DNA of 64,000 bases from assembly GCF_025144335.1 (NCBI RefSeq), contig NZ_CP083539.1, forward strand, positions 94,501-158,500, written 5' to 3'. A model generated the notes under the pieces. It made no database searches. It saw nothing but the letters and a program-made list of their open reading frames with translations, and was not told the DNA's origin. Below, piece by piece: positions 8,861 to 17,385 of this stretch; position 1 is the stretch's first letter, and every line of letters begins with the position of its first letter. The stretch comes from Jannaschia sp. W003. Its GTDB lineage: Bacteria; Pseudomonadota; Alphaproteobacteria; Rhodobacterales; Rhodobacteraceae. A program made the position numbers and the translations under genes.

Positions 8861-10948
8861 ATGCGTGAGGCGAAGGCCCGGCTGGGCGTGGACATCGGCG
8901 GCACCTTCACCGACGTCGTGGTGGAGACCGGGGGCGGCGCGCGCCATTCGGCCAAGGTTCTGACCACCTACGCCGCGCCCGAGGACGCCATCGTCGAGGG
9001 CATGCACCGCGTCTGCGCCGCCGCCGGCCTCCGGCCAGCCGCGCTGGGGCAGGTGATCCACGGCACCACGCTCGCCACCAACGCGCTGATCGAGCGGCGC
9101 GGCGCGCGCACCGCGCTCGTCACCACCGAGGGCTTCCGCGACGTGATCGAGATGCGCACCGAGTCGCGCTTCGAGCAGTACGACCTGAACCTCCGCCTCC
9201 CCGAGCCGCTGCTGCCCCGCCAGATGCGCTTCACGGTACCCGAGCGCGTCGATGCGCGCGGCCGGACCGTGGTGCCGCTGGAGCGCGCCGCCGTGGAGGC
9301 CGTGGCCGACCGGCTGGCCGAGGCGCGGGTCGAGAGCGTGGCCGTGGGCCTCCTGCACAGCTACCTCGACCCCGCGCACGAGCGGCTGGTGCGCGACGTG
9401 CTGGCGGAGCGGCTGCCGGAGGTGTCCGTCTCGCTGTCCTCCGAGGTCAGCCCGCAGATGCGCGAGTACGAGCGCTTCAACACCACCGTCGCCAACGCCT
9501 ACGTGAAGCCGCTCATGGCCTCGTATCTCGGGCGGCTGCGGCGGCGGCTGGCGGCGGAGGGCGCGGACTGCGCGGTGTTCCTGATGCATTCGGGCGGCGG
9601 GATCATGTCGCTGGAGGACGCGAGCGCCTTTCCGGTGCGGCTGGTGGAATCGGGCCCGGCGGGCGGCGCCGTCTTCGCCGCCGACGTGGCCGCGCGCCAT
9701 GGGCTCGGCCGCGTGCTCAGCTTCGACATGGGCGGCACGACCGCCAAGATCTGCCTGATCCGGAATGGGGCGCCCAAGACCGCGCGGGTGTTCGAGGTGG
9801 CGCGCTCCTACCGGTTCAAGAAGGGCTCGGGGATGCCGATCAGCATTCCCGTGATCGACATGGTGGAGATCGGGGCGGGCGGCGGCAGCCTCGCCTCGGT
9901 GGACGCGATGGGGCGCATCCAGGTGGGCCCCGAGAGCGCCGGGTCGGAGCCGGGCCCCGCCTGCTACGGGCACGGCGGCGCGCGGCCCGCCGTAACCGAC
10001 GCCGACCTCGTGCTGGGCAAGCTCGACCCGGCCAACTTCGCGGGCGGCACGATTCCGCTGCACCCGGACCGCTCCGAGGAGGCGCTGGCGGCGCAGGTGG
10101 GGGACCGGCTGGGCATGGATGCCGTGGCCGCGGCCCACGGCGTGGCCGAGGTGGTGGACGAGACCATGGCGAACGCCGCGCGCGTCCATGCGGTGGAGAA
10201 CGGCGAGGATCTGGCGGGCTACACCATGATCGCCTTCGGCGGCGCCGCGCCCCTCCACGCCGGGCGGCTGGCGCAGAAGCTGGGGATCGACCGGGTTCTG
10301 GTGCCGCCGGGCGCGGGGGTCGGCAGCGCCATTGGCTTCCTGCGCGCGCCGTTCTCGTTCGAGGCCACGCGCTCGGTCTACATGCGCCTGCGGGAGTTCG
10401 ACGCGGGCGCCGCCCGCACGCTGCTGGAGGAGCTGGCGGCCGAGGCGGCGGGCTTCGTGCGGACCTGCGACGCGGACGCCGCCATCGGCACGGAGGCCAA
10501 GCTTTTCATGCGCTACGTCGGGCAGGGCTGGGAGATTCCCGTCGCGCTGCCCGCGGAACTGGCCCGCGCGCCCGAGGCGGCGGCGGTGCTCGCGCGCTTC
10601 GAGGCCGACTACGCGCGCCTCTTCGGCCGCACCGTCGAGGGGCTGGACGTGGAGGTCACGGTCTGGTCCGTGCTCGCCGCCACGCCGTCCGCCGCCGCCG
10701 AGGCGGTGGCCGGGGCGGGCGAGGGCGCCGAGGCCCCCGCGGCCGCGGAGCGAACCGTCTTCGACCCCGTCGCGGGCCGCCCCGCCGCCGCCCGCGTGGT
10801 GGAGCGCACCGCGCTGGGGAGGGACGCCCGCGTCACCGGCCCCGCCGCGATCGTCGAGGCGGAGACCACGGTGATCGTGCCTGCCGGCTGGCAGGCTGTA
10901 CAGCGGGCCGACGGGTGCCTGGACATCGCGAGGGAGGGCGGGGCATGA
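8861..10948 (+). CDS. hyuA: Hydantoinase/oxoprolinase family protein, HyuA subunit
   Basis: A 695-residue ATP-dependent hydrolase subunit of the HyuA/oxoprolinase family, which opens cyclic amides such as N-methylhydantoin or 5-oxoproline. The N-terminal phosphate-binding motif DIGGTFTDVV is near residues 10-19, followed by GTTLATNALIERRG, and the second ASKHA-like motif FDMGGTTAKI is near residue 290. ATG 8861 is chosen because GGAGGGG lies five or six bases upstream; an in-frame ATG at 8813 would add an uncharacteristic tail. The stop overlaps hyuB (ATGA), as expected for subunits of one enzyme. Confidence 0.85.
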   Translation: MREAKARLGVDIGGTFTDVVVETGGGARHSAKVLTTYAAPEDAIVEGMHRVCAAAGLRPAALGQVIHGTTLATNALIERRGARTALVTTEGFRDVIEMRTESRFEQYDLNLRLPEPLLPRQMRFTVPERVDARGRTVVPLERAAVEAVADRLAEARVESVAVGLLHSYLDPAHERLVRDVLAERLPEVSVSLSSEVSPQMREYERFNTTVANAYVKPLMASYLGRLRRRLAAEGADCAVFLMHSGGGIMSLEDASAFPVRLVESGPAGGAVFAADVAARHGLGRVLSFDMGGTTAKICLIRNGAPKTARVFEVARSYRFKKGSGMPISIPVIDMVEIGAGGGSLASVDAMGRIQVGPESAGSEPGPACYGHGGARPAVTDADLVLGKLDPANFAGGTIPLHPDRSEEALAAQVGDRLGMDAVAAAHGVAEVVDETMANAARVHAVENGEDLAGYTMIAFGGAAPLHAGRLAQKLGIDRVLVPPGAGVGSAIGFLRAPFSFEATRSVYMRLREFDAGAARTLLEELAAEAAGFVRTCDADAAIGTEAKLFMRYVGQGWEIPVALPAELARAPEAAAVLARFEADYARLFGRTVEGLDVEVTVWSVLAATPSAAAEAVAGAGEGAEAPAAAERTVFDPVAGRPAAARVVERTALGRDARVTGPAAIVEAETTVIVPAGWQAVQRADGCLDIAREGGA

Positions 10949-12633
10949 GCCTCACGGACGTGGCGCTGCAGGTGATCTGGACGCGCCTGATCTCGGTGGT
11001 CGAGGAGCAGGCGCAGGCCCTGGTCCGCACCGCCTTCTCCACCTCCGTGCGCGAGGCGGGCGACCTCTCGGCGGGGGTCTACGACGCCGAAGGGCGGATG
11101 CTGGCGCAGGCCGTCACCGGCACGCCGGGCCACGTCAACGCCATGGCCGACGCGGTGGCGCACTTCCGGCGCGAGATCGGCGTGGAGACCATGGCCGAGG
11201 GCGACGTCTACGTCACTAACGACCCCTGGATGGGCACGGGCCATCTCCACGACATCACCGTGGTCACGCCGTCGTTCCTCGATGGCCGGCTCGTCGGCTT
11301 CTTCGCCTGCACCGCCCACGTGGTCGACGTGGGCGGGCGGGGCTTCGGGGCGGATGCGAGCAGCGTCTACGAGGAGGGCATCCGCCTGCCGATCATGCGC
11401 TTCGCGGACCGAGGAGAGGTGGACCGCACGCTGCTGGCGCTGGTGCGCGCCAACGTGCGCGAGCCCGACCAGATCGTGGGCGACATGCACGCGCTCGCCA
11501 CCTCGAACGAGATCGGCCACCGGCGGCTGGTGGAGACCATGCGCGAGTTCGGGCTCGCGGACCTGGCGCCGGTGTCGGACTTCATCCTCGGCGCTTCGCG
11601 GCGCGCCACGCTGGAGCGGATTGCGGCCCTGCCGCGCGCGACGGCGACCGGCGAGATGACCGTGGACGGCTTCGACCGCCCCATCACCCTGCGCGCCACG
11701 GTCACGGTCCACGCGGACCGCATCGTCACCGACTTCGCGGGAACCTCGCCCGCCGACGCCAAGGGCATCAACTGCCCGCTGGTCTACACCAAGGCCTATG
11801 CCTGCTACGCCCTCAAGGTCGCCATCGCGCCCGACATCCCCAACAACCACGCCTCGCTGGAGCCGTTCGAGGTGGTGGCCGAGGAGGGCACCATCGTGCA
11901 CGCCGTGCACCCCGCGCCCGTGGCCCTGCGGCACATCGTGGGCCACTTCGTGCCCGACACCGTGTTCGACGCCTTCGACCGGATCGTGCCCGGCGTGGTG
12001 CCCGCGGAAGGCGCCGGGTGCCTGTGCAACTTCCAGGTCTCGTTGCGCCCCACCGCGCCGGGCGGGCGGAGGGCCGAGGTGCTGACCTTCAACTCCGGCG
12101 GCTCGGGCGCGCGGCCCGGGGCGGACGGCCTGAACGCCACCGCGTTCCCCTCGGGCGTGATGACGATGCCGGTGGAGGCGACCGAGCACGCCGGCCCCGT
12201 CATGATCTGGCGCAAGGAGCTGCGCAAGGGCTCGGGCGGCGCGGGGCGCACCCGCGGCGGGCTGGGGCAGCACATGGAGGTGGGCGCGCTTCCGGGGCAC
12301 GAGTTCGACCTCTCGGCCATGCTCGACCGCCGCGACCACCCCGCGCGGGGACGCCGCGGCGGCGCCCCGGGCGCGCCCACCGAGATCGCCCGGTCCGACG
12401 GGGCTTCGATGCGGGTGAAGGGCAGGCAGTTCGTGCCCGAGGGCGCCCGCGTGGTGATGGCCTTCCCGGGGGGCGGCGGCTACGGTGATCCCGCCGAGCG
12501 CGAACCCGCGCTCGTGCGCCGCGACCTCGCGCGGGGCTACATCGACGCGGCCACGGCGCGGGAGACCTATGGGATGTCCGGTGCCGACGCCGACGCGGTG
12601 CTGGCGGCAGCAAAGCGCGGGGAGGACGTGTAG
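10945..12633 (+). CDS. hyuB: Hydantoinase B/oxoprolinase family protein, HyuB subunit
   Basis: A 562-residue HyuB-family subunit, the partner of HyuA. Typical segments are AFSTSVREAGDLSAGVYDAEGRM, NDPWMGTGHLHDITVV, NEIGHRRLVETMRE and the glycine-rich C-terminus GGGGYGDPAER. It starts within the hyuA stop and ends in a one-base overlap with the GTG of the next gene, so all three are one transcription unit. Substrate is not predictable from sequence; the FAD oxidase next door hints at an N-methyl amino-acid product. Confidence 0.85.
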   Translation: MSLTDVALQVIWTRLISVVEEQAQALVRTAFSTSVREAGDLSAGVYDAEGRMLAQAVTGTPGHVNAMADAVAHFRREIGVETMAEGDVYVTNDPWMGTGHLHDITVVTPSFLDGRLVGFFACTAHVVDVGGRGFGADASSVYEEGIRLPIMRFADRGEVDRTLLALVRANVREPDQIVGDMHALATSNEIGHRRLVETMREFGLADLAPVSDFILGASRRATLERIAALPRATATGEMTVDGFDRPITLRATVTVHADRIVTDFAGTSPADAKGINCPLVYTKAYACYALKVAIAPDIPNNHASLEPFEVVAEEGTIVHAVHPAPVALRHIVGHFVPDTVFDAFDRIVPGVVPAEGAGCLCNFQVSLRPTAPGGRRAEVLTFNSGGSGARPGADGLNATAFPSGVMTMPVEATEHAGPVMIWRKELRKGSGGAGRTRGGLGQHMEVGALPGHEFDLSAMLDRRDHPARGRRGGAPGAPTEIARSDGASMRVKGRQFVPEGARVVMAFPGGGGYGDPAEREPALVRRDLARGYIDAATARETYGMSGADADAVLAAAKRGEDV

Positions 12634-13844
12634 TGGCGGGCCGCCGCGACGCGCCGGCCCGCACGGCCTACGACGTGGTCATCGTGGGCGGCGCGCAGAT
12701 GGGCGCCTCGGTGGCGTGGTGGCTGACCCACGAGGGGTTCCGGGGGCGGGTGCTGGTGGTCGACCGCGACCTCGCGTTCGAGCACGCCACGACCTCGCAC
12801 ACCAATTCCTGCATCCGCCAGCAGTTCTCCACCGAGCTGAACGTGCGCATCTCGCAGTTCGGCGCCGCCTACGTGCAGGACCTGCGGCGCTGGATGGGCG
12901 GCGACCCGCGCGTGCCCGACCTGCCGATCCAGGCCTACGGTTACATGTACCTCGCCGGCTCCGAGGCCGCCGCCGAGACCCTGCGCGAGAACCACGCCAT
13001 CCAGCGTGCCGCCGGGGCGGGCACACGCCTGATGGAGCCCGCGCAGATCGCCGCCGAGTACCCGTTCTACGACCTCCACGGCATCGTGCTCGGCTCGCAC
13101 GGGACGCGCGACGAGGGCTACTTCGACGGCCTCGCCATGGGCGATTGGTGGCGCCGCCAGTCGCGCGAGCGTGGCGTGGAGTGGATCGAGAACGAGGTCG
13201 CGGCGATCCATCGGGGCGGCGCCCGCGTCACCGGCGTCTCCTTGCGCTCGGGCGAGCGGATCGCCTGCGGCACGGTCGTGAACGCCACCGGCCCGCGCGC
13301 CGCCGTGACCGCCGCCATGGCGGGCATCCACGACCTGCCGGTGGAGCCGCGCCGCCGCTTCACCTGGATCTTCCGCGCCGAGCGCCCGCTCGATCGGCCC
13401 CTGCCGCTTACCATCGACCCCTCGGGGGTCCACGTGCGCGAGAACGGTGGCGGCACCTACCTCGCCGGCTGCCGGCCCCACGACGACGCGCCCCCCGCCT
13501 TCGACGACTTCGCGATGGACCCGGAGATCTGGGAGGACCACGCCTGGCCCCTGATCGCCGCGCGCATCCCCCAGTTCGAGGCCCTGCGCCTGCAGGCCGA
13601 GTGGGCCGGGCACTACGAGTACAACCACTTCGACCGCAACGCCGTGCTCGGCCCGCACCCGGAGGTGGAGGGGTTCCTGTTCATCAACGGCTTCTCGGGC
13701 CACGGCCTGCAGCAGTCGCCCGCCATGGGGCGCGGGCTGGCCGAGTGGATCGTGCACGGCGGCTTCCGCACGCTCGACCTCTCGCCGTTCCGCTTCGACC
13801 GAATCCCGGCGGGGCGGCCCCTGGTGGAGCGGGCGGTGATCTGA
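12633..13844 (+). CDS. FAD-dependent oxidoreductase, sarcosine-oxidase/DAO-like
   Basis: A 403-residue DAO-superfamily flavoprotein. The FAD-binding motif VIVGGAQMGASVAWWL is near residues 16-31, the second NATGPRAA segment near 225, and the C-terminal flavin-binding NGFSGHGLQQSPAMGRGLAE near 350-370. It resembles bacterial homologues of sarcosine oxidase and FOXRED1 that oxidise secondary amines or imino acids. It is translationally coupled to hyuB. A route from a cyclic N-methyl amide to a secondary amino acid and then its oxidation would join the three genes; this is inference. Confidence 0.8.
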   Translation: MAGRRDAPARTAYDVVIVGGAQMGASVAWWLTHEGFRGRVLVVDRDLAFEHATTSHTNSCIRQQFSTELNVRISQFGAAYVQDLRRWMGGDPRVPDLPIQAYGYMYLAGSEAAAETLRENHAIQRAAGAGTRLMEPAQIAAEYPFYDLHGIVLGSHGTRDEGYFDGLAMGDWWRRQSRERGVEWIENEVAAIHRGGARVTGVSLRSGERIACGTVVNATGPRAAVTAAMAGIHDLPVEPRRRFTWIFRAERPLDRPLPLTIDPSGVHVRENGGGTYLAGCRPHDDAPPAFDDFAMDPEIWEDHAWPLIAARIPQFEALRLQAEWAGHYEYNHFDRNAVLGPHPEVEGFLFINGFSGHGLQQSPAMGRGLAEWIVHGGFRTLDLSPFRFDRIPAGRPLVERAVI

Positions 13845-14159
13845 GGGCGGGCGCGCCGCCGCGCGACGCCCCAAGTGCATACCCATCGCCGCCCGTTCCG
13901 ACCGCCCCCGACTGTCCACACACCGGAACCAGCGGTTTCCATTGACGAACCGGAAGCGACGGAATCGCGGGACGGTTTCCCTAAGGGCACCCGTGGGCGG
14001 GTCCGGCCCCGTGCCCCCGCCCGCGCGGGGCTTGATCGGGGGCGGGGGGTGGCGCAAGCTTCTCCGCAGCGCGGCGGACATCCATTCCGCGCCGCTCGCG
14101 CCGACTTCTTGTCCTTCCGCCCACTCATTCCGGGCGGGCCTCCTTGTGCGAGCGTGTTC
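13845..14159. promoter_or_regulatory. Intergenic region before the arabinofuranose-donor operon
   Basis: This 315-base gap separates the catabolic genes from the polysaccharide locus and holds no credible gene. TTTCCCTAAGGGC at 13976-13988 contains the near-palindrome CCCTAAGGG and resembles elements found in front of several other surface-polysaccharide genes here. GC-rich inverted repeats around 13995-14045 could form a hairpin ending the upstream transcript, but no T-run follows. A promoter is expected here; I could not assign -35/-10 boxes. Confidence 0.4.
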
Positions 14160-15626
14160 ATGCCCGACAGCGTCATCGAGCTTTCCGACACCGCCCCCCC
14201 CGCCGCCGATGTTCCCGTCTACGTGGTCGACCTCGACGGAACGCTGCTGCGGACCGACATGCTCTACGAGACGTTCTGGTCCGCGCTCTCGCGCGACTGG
14301 CGCAACGTCTGGCCGATCGGACGGGCGCTGCTGGGGGGACGGGCGCGGCTGAAGCGTGTGCTGCAGCGGCTGGGCCCGGTGAACCCGGCGACGCTGCCCT
14401 ACGACGAGGAGGTGCTGCGCTCAATCGAGCGCCGCCGCGCCGAGGGCGCGCGCATCGTGCTCGCCTCGGCCACCGACGAGGCGGTGCTGGAGCCGATCGC
14501 CGGGCATCTGGGCGTGTTCGACGCCGTCCACGGCTCGGACGGCGTGCGCAACCTCAAGGGGCCCGCGAAGGCCCGCGACCTGAACGCGCGCTACGGGCAG
14601 GGGAAGTACGTCTATGCCGGCGACAGCGTCGCGGACCTCGCCGTATGGAAGGACGCCGCCTCGGCGGTGACCGTGGGGGTGCGCCCTGGGCTGGCCGCGC
14701 GGGTCGCGCAGGTGTCCGGGGAGGTCGAGGCGCTCGGCGACGGCCGGCATCCTGCGCGCGCGATGCTGCGGGCGATCCGGCCGCACCAGTGGGCCAAGAA
14801 CGCGCTGGTCTTCGTGCCGATGCTGGCGGCGCACCGGCTCGACCTCGCGACGCTGGGACAGGCGACGCTGGCCTTCGTCTGCTACAGCTTGATCGCATCG
14901 TCGGTGTACCTGCTCAACGACCTGCTGGACCTCGACGCGGACCGGGCCCACCCCCGCAAGCGCAACCGCCCCTTCGCCGCGGGCACCGCGCCGCTGCTGT
15001 GGGGCACGGTGGCCGCGCCCGCGCTGCTGCTGGTGGGCCTGGGTCTCGCGACCCTGCTCGGGCCGCTCTTCGTGGCGGTGATGGCGGGCTACTTCGTGGC
15101 CACCACGGCCTACTCGTTCTGGATCAAGCGCGTGCTGGTCGCCGACGTCTGCACGCTGGCGGGCCTCTATACGCTGCGGATCATCGCCGGCGGCGTGGCG
15201 ACCGGCGTGACGCTGTCGGTCTGGCTGCTGGCCTTCTCAATGTTCTTCTTCTTCTCGCTCGCCGCGATGAAGCGCCAGACCGAGCTGGTCGCCTCGCTCC
15301 ACGCCGGCGGCAAGGCGGCGCACGGCCGGCGCTACGCCACCTCGGACCTGCCGCTGGTCGCCAACATGGCCGTGTCGTCGGGCCTCGTGTCGGTGCTGGT
15401 CATGGCGCTGTACCTGAACACCGAGACGGTTCAGGTGCTCTACGCCACGGCGGCGCCCCTGTGGGGGATCTGCCTGGTGCTGCTGTTCTGGATCAACCGC
15501 ATGGTGATGATCGCCCACCGGGGCTGGATGGACGACGACCCGGTCGTGTTCGCCGCCCGCGACCGCGTCTCGCTGGTCTGCGCCGCGCTGATCGCCGCCT
15601 TCGCCGTGGCCGGGACGGTGCTGTGA
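14160..15626 (+). CDS. HAD-phosphatase/UbiA prenyltransferase fusion, probable polyprenyl-phosphate phosphoribosyltransferase
   Basis: A 488-residue two-domain protein. Residues 18-195 form a HAD phosphatase with all four motifs: DLDGT (Asp24, Asp26), LASATDE, a motif III lysine in NLKGPAK, and GDSVADLAVW (Asp155, Asp159). Residues 200-488 form a UbiA-type membrane prenyltransferase with NDLLDLDADRAHPRK (Asn253 to Lys267) and about nine helices. The UbiA half resembles Rv3806c, which joins phosphoribosyl pyrophosphate to decaprenyl phosphate. The next genes match DprE1/DprE2, so this enzyme probably makes the ribosyl lipid and the HAD half may remove the 5-phosphate. ATG 14160 is chosen; GTG 14154 is an alternative. 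Confidence 0.8.
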   Translation: MPDSVIELSDTAPPAADVPVYVVDLDGTLLRTDMLYETFWSALSRDWRNVWPIGRALLGGRARLKRVLQRLGPVNPATLPYDEEVLRSIERRRAEGARIVLASATDEAVLEPIAGHLGVFDAVHGSDGVRNLKGPAKARDLNARYGQGKYVYAGDSVADLAVWKDAASAVTVGVRPGLAARVAQVSGEVEALGDGRHPARAMLRAIRPHQWAKNALVFVPMLAAHRLDLATLGQATLAFVCYSLIASSVYLLNDLLDLDADRAHPRKRNRPFAAGTAPLLWGTVAAPALLLVGLGLATLLGPLFVAVMAGYFVATTAYSFWIKRVLVADVCTLAGLYTLRIIAGGVATGVTLSVWLLAFSMFFFFSLAAMKRQTELVASLHAGGKAAHGRRYATSDLPLVANMAVSSGLVSVLVMALYLNTETVQVLYATAAPLWGICLVLLFWINRMVMIAHRGWMDDDPVVFAARDRVSLVCAALIAAFAVAGTVL

Positions 15627-16048
15627 GCCTGGCGCGGCTGACGGCGCTCTACGCGGCCTTCGCCGTCGCGGCCACGGCGGCCAACCTCCTTGCGCAGCGC
15701 GCGGTGCTGATGCTCGGCGACGGGGCGGGGGTGTTCGCGCTGGCGGTGTTCGCGGGGACCGGGGTCGGGCTGGTGCTGAAGTACGCGCTCGACAAGCGGT
15801 GGATCTTCGCGGACCGCTCCACCGGGGTGGCCGCGCACGGACGCCGGTTCGGGCTCTACACTGCGATGGGGATCGTCACGACCGCGATCTTCTGGGGCAC
15901 CGAGACGGCGTTCTGGCTGATCTGGGGCACCGACCCCATGCGCGAGGTGGGCGCGGTGCTGGGCCTCGCGGTGGGCTACGTCGTCAAGTACCAGCTCGAC
16001 CGGCGCTTCGTGTTCGACGCCGCGCCGCGCCGCGCGGCCCCCGCGTGA
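15623..16048 (+). CDS. GtrA-family small membrane protein
   Basis: A 141-residue GtrA-type integral membrane protein with four predicted helices. It has the characteristic basic-aromatic segments LKYALDKRWIF (after helix 2) and VKYQLDRRFVF (after helix 4). GtrA proteins are implicated in moving or presenting polyprenyl-linked sugars. The Mycobacterium tuberculosis member Rv3789 lies next to dprE1/dprE2, and here too GtrA directly precedes the DprE1-like gene. GTG start overlaps the upstream TGA (GTGA), and the stop overlaps the next start the same way. Confidence 0.85.
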   Translation: MSLARLTALYAAFAVAATAANLLAQRAVLMLGDGAGVFALAVFAGTGVGLVLKYALDKRWIFADRSTGVAAHGRRFGLYTAMGIVTTAIFWGTETAFWLIWGTDPMREVGAVLGLAVGYVVKYQLDRRFVFDAAPRRAAPA

Positions 16049-17385
16049 CGCGCGCGCCCACGCAGGAGCTCGCCGGCTGGGGGCGCTACCCGCGCCGCGC
16101 CGGCCCCGTCAGCGCGATCCGATCCGAGGACGACCTGCGCGCCGTGGTCGGCGCGGGCCGCGTGGTCGCGCGCGGCAACGGCCGGGCCTACGGCGACGCG
16201 GCGATGGGCGTGGCGCTGACCGCCGACATGCGCCGCATGAACCGGATGCTGGGCTTCGATCCGGACACCGGGCAGCTCGTGGCCGAGGCCGGCGTGCTGC
16301 TGGGCGACGTGATCGCCGCCTTCCTGCCGCGTGGCTGGTTCCCGCAGGTCACGCCGGGCACCAAGTTCGTCACCTTAGGCGGCGCCATCGCCGCCGACGT
16401 GCACGGCAAGAACCATCACCGCGACGGCAGCTTCGGCGCCTGCGTCGACTGGGTCGAGGTGATGGACGCCGAGGGCACCGTGACGCGCGCGAGCCGCAAG
16501 GACGCCCCCGACCTCTTCGCCTGGACCGTGGGCGGCATGGGGCTGACCGGGGTAATCGTGCGCGCCGCGATCCGCCTGCGCCCCGTGGAGAGCGGCTGGA
16601 TCGTGCAGCGCACCGTGCCGGCCGCGAACCTGTGCGCCGCCATGGCCGCCTTCGACGCCGAGCACGCGGCGACCTACTCGGTGGCCTGGATCGACTGCCT
16701 CGCCTCGGGCGCCGCGCTCGGCCGGTCGCTGCTGATGCTGGGCGAGCACGCGGCCGCGGGCGAGGTCCCGCCCGCGTTCCGGGACCGCCCCTTCGAGACG
16801 CCCGCGCGCGGCCGCCGCCGCGTGCCCTTCGACGCGCCCGCCGCGGCCCTGAACCGGTTCTCGGTCGGGGCGTTCAACGCGCTCTACTGGGCGAAGGGCC
16901 GGCGCGGGGCCGGGCGCTCGGTCGTGGACTGGGACGGCTTCTTCTACCCGCTCGACGCGGTGCTGGAATGGAACCGCATCTACGGGCGGCGCGGCTTCCT
17001 GCAGTTCCAGTGCGTGCTGCCGCCGGACGGCGCCGAGGCGGGCCTGCGCGCGCTCCTCGAGGCGACGTCGCGGGCGGGGCAGGGGTCGTTCCTGGCGGTG
17101 CTCAAGCGCTTCGGCGCGCAGGAGAGCCGCTTCTCGTTCCCGCAGGACGGCTTCACGCTCGCCCTGGACTTCCCGGCCAACGCGGCGGTTCTGGCGCTGC
17201 TGGACCGGCTCGACGCGATCGTGCTCGATCACGGCGGGCGGTTCTACCTCGCAAAGGACGCGCGGATGGCCGCGTCGACCCTGCACCGCGCCGATCCGCG
17301 CGCCGCCGCGGTGCGCCGGATGCGGGCCGAGGGCGGACTGTCCGAGGCCTTCGCCTCGGCCCAATCGGAAAGGCTGATGCTGTGA
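16045..17385 (+). CDS. DprE1-like FAD-dependent decaprenylphosphoryl-ribose 2-oxidase
   Basis: A 446-residue VAO-type flavoprotein closely patterned on DprE1, which oxidises the 2'-hydroxyl of polyprenyl-phospho-ribose to the keto form. Visible matches are the FAD-binding ARGNGRAYGD, GGAIAADVHGKNHH (His120-His125) with DGSFGACV, GGMGLTGVI, YPLDAVLEWNRIYGRRGFLQFQ and the active-site lysine Lys404 in YLAKDAR. The position of the mycobacterial Cys387 is alanine here (Ala373 in FTLALDFP). Length is close to DprE1. GTGA overlaps on both sides couple it to the GtrA gene and the DprE2-like gene. Confidence 0.85.
   Translation: MTRAPTQELAGWGRYPRRAGPVSAIRSEDDLRAVVGAGRVVARGNGRAYGDAAMGVALTADMRRMNRMLGFDPDTGQLVAEAGVLLGDVIAAFLPRGWFPQVTPGTKFVTLGGAIAADVHGKNHHRDGSFGACVDWVEVMDAEGTVTRASRKDAPDLFAWTVGGMGLTGVIVRAAIRLRPVESGWIVQRTVPAANLCAAMAAFDAEHAATYSVAWIDCLASGAALGRSLLMLGEHAAAGEVPPAFRDRPFETPARGRRRVPFDAPAAALNRFSVGAFNALYWAKGRRGAGRSVVDWDGFFYPLDAVLEWNRIYGRRGFLQFQCVLPPDGAEAGLRALLEATSRAGQGSFLAVLKRFGAQESRFSFPQDGFTLALDFPANAAVLALLDRLDAIVLDHGGRFYLAKDARMAASTLHRADPRAAAVRRMRAEGGLSEAFASAQSERLML

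Noticed and set aside
6785..10258. A 1,157-codon open frame on the minus strand across iolB, LysR and hyuA.
   Set aside because: It is antisense to four well-supported genes, has His/Gly/Arg-rich composition typical of reading the complement of high-GC codons, and shows no domain.
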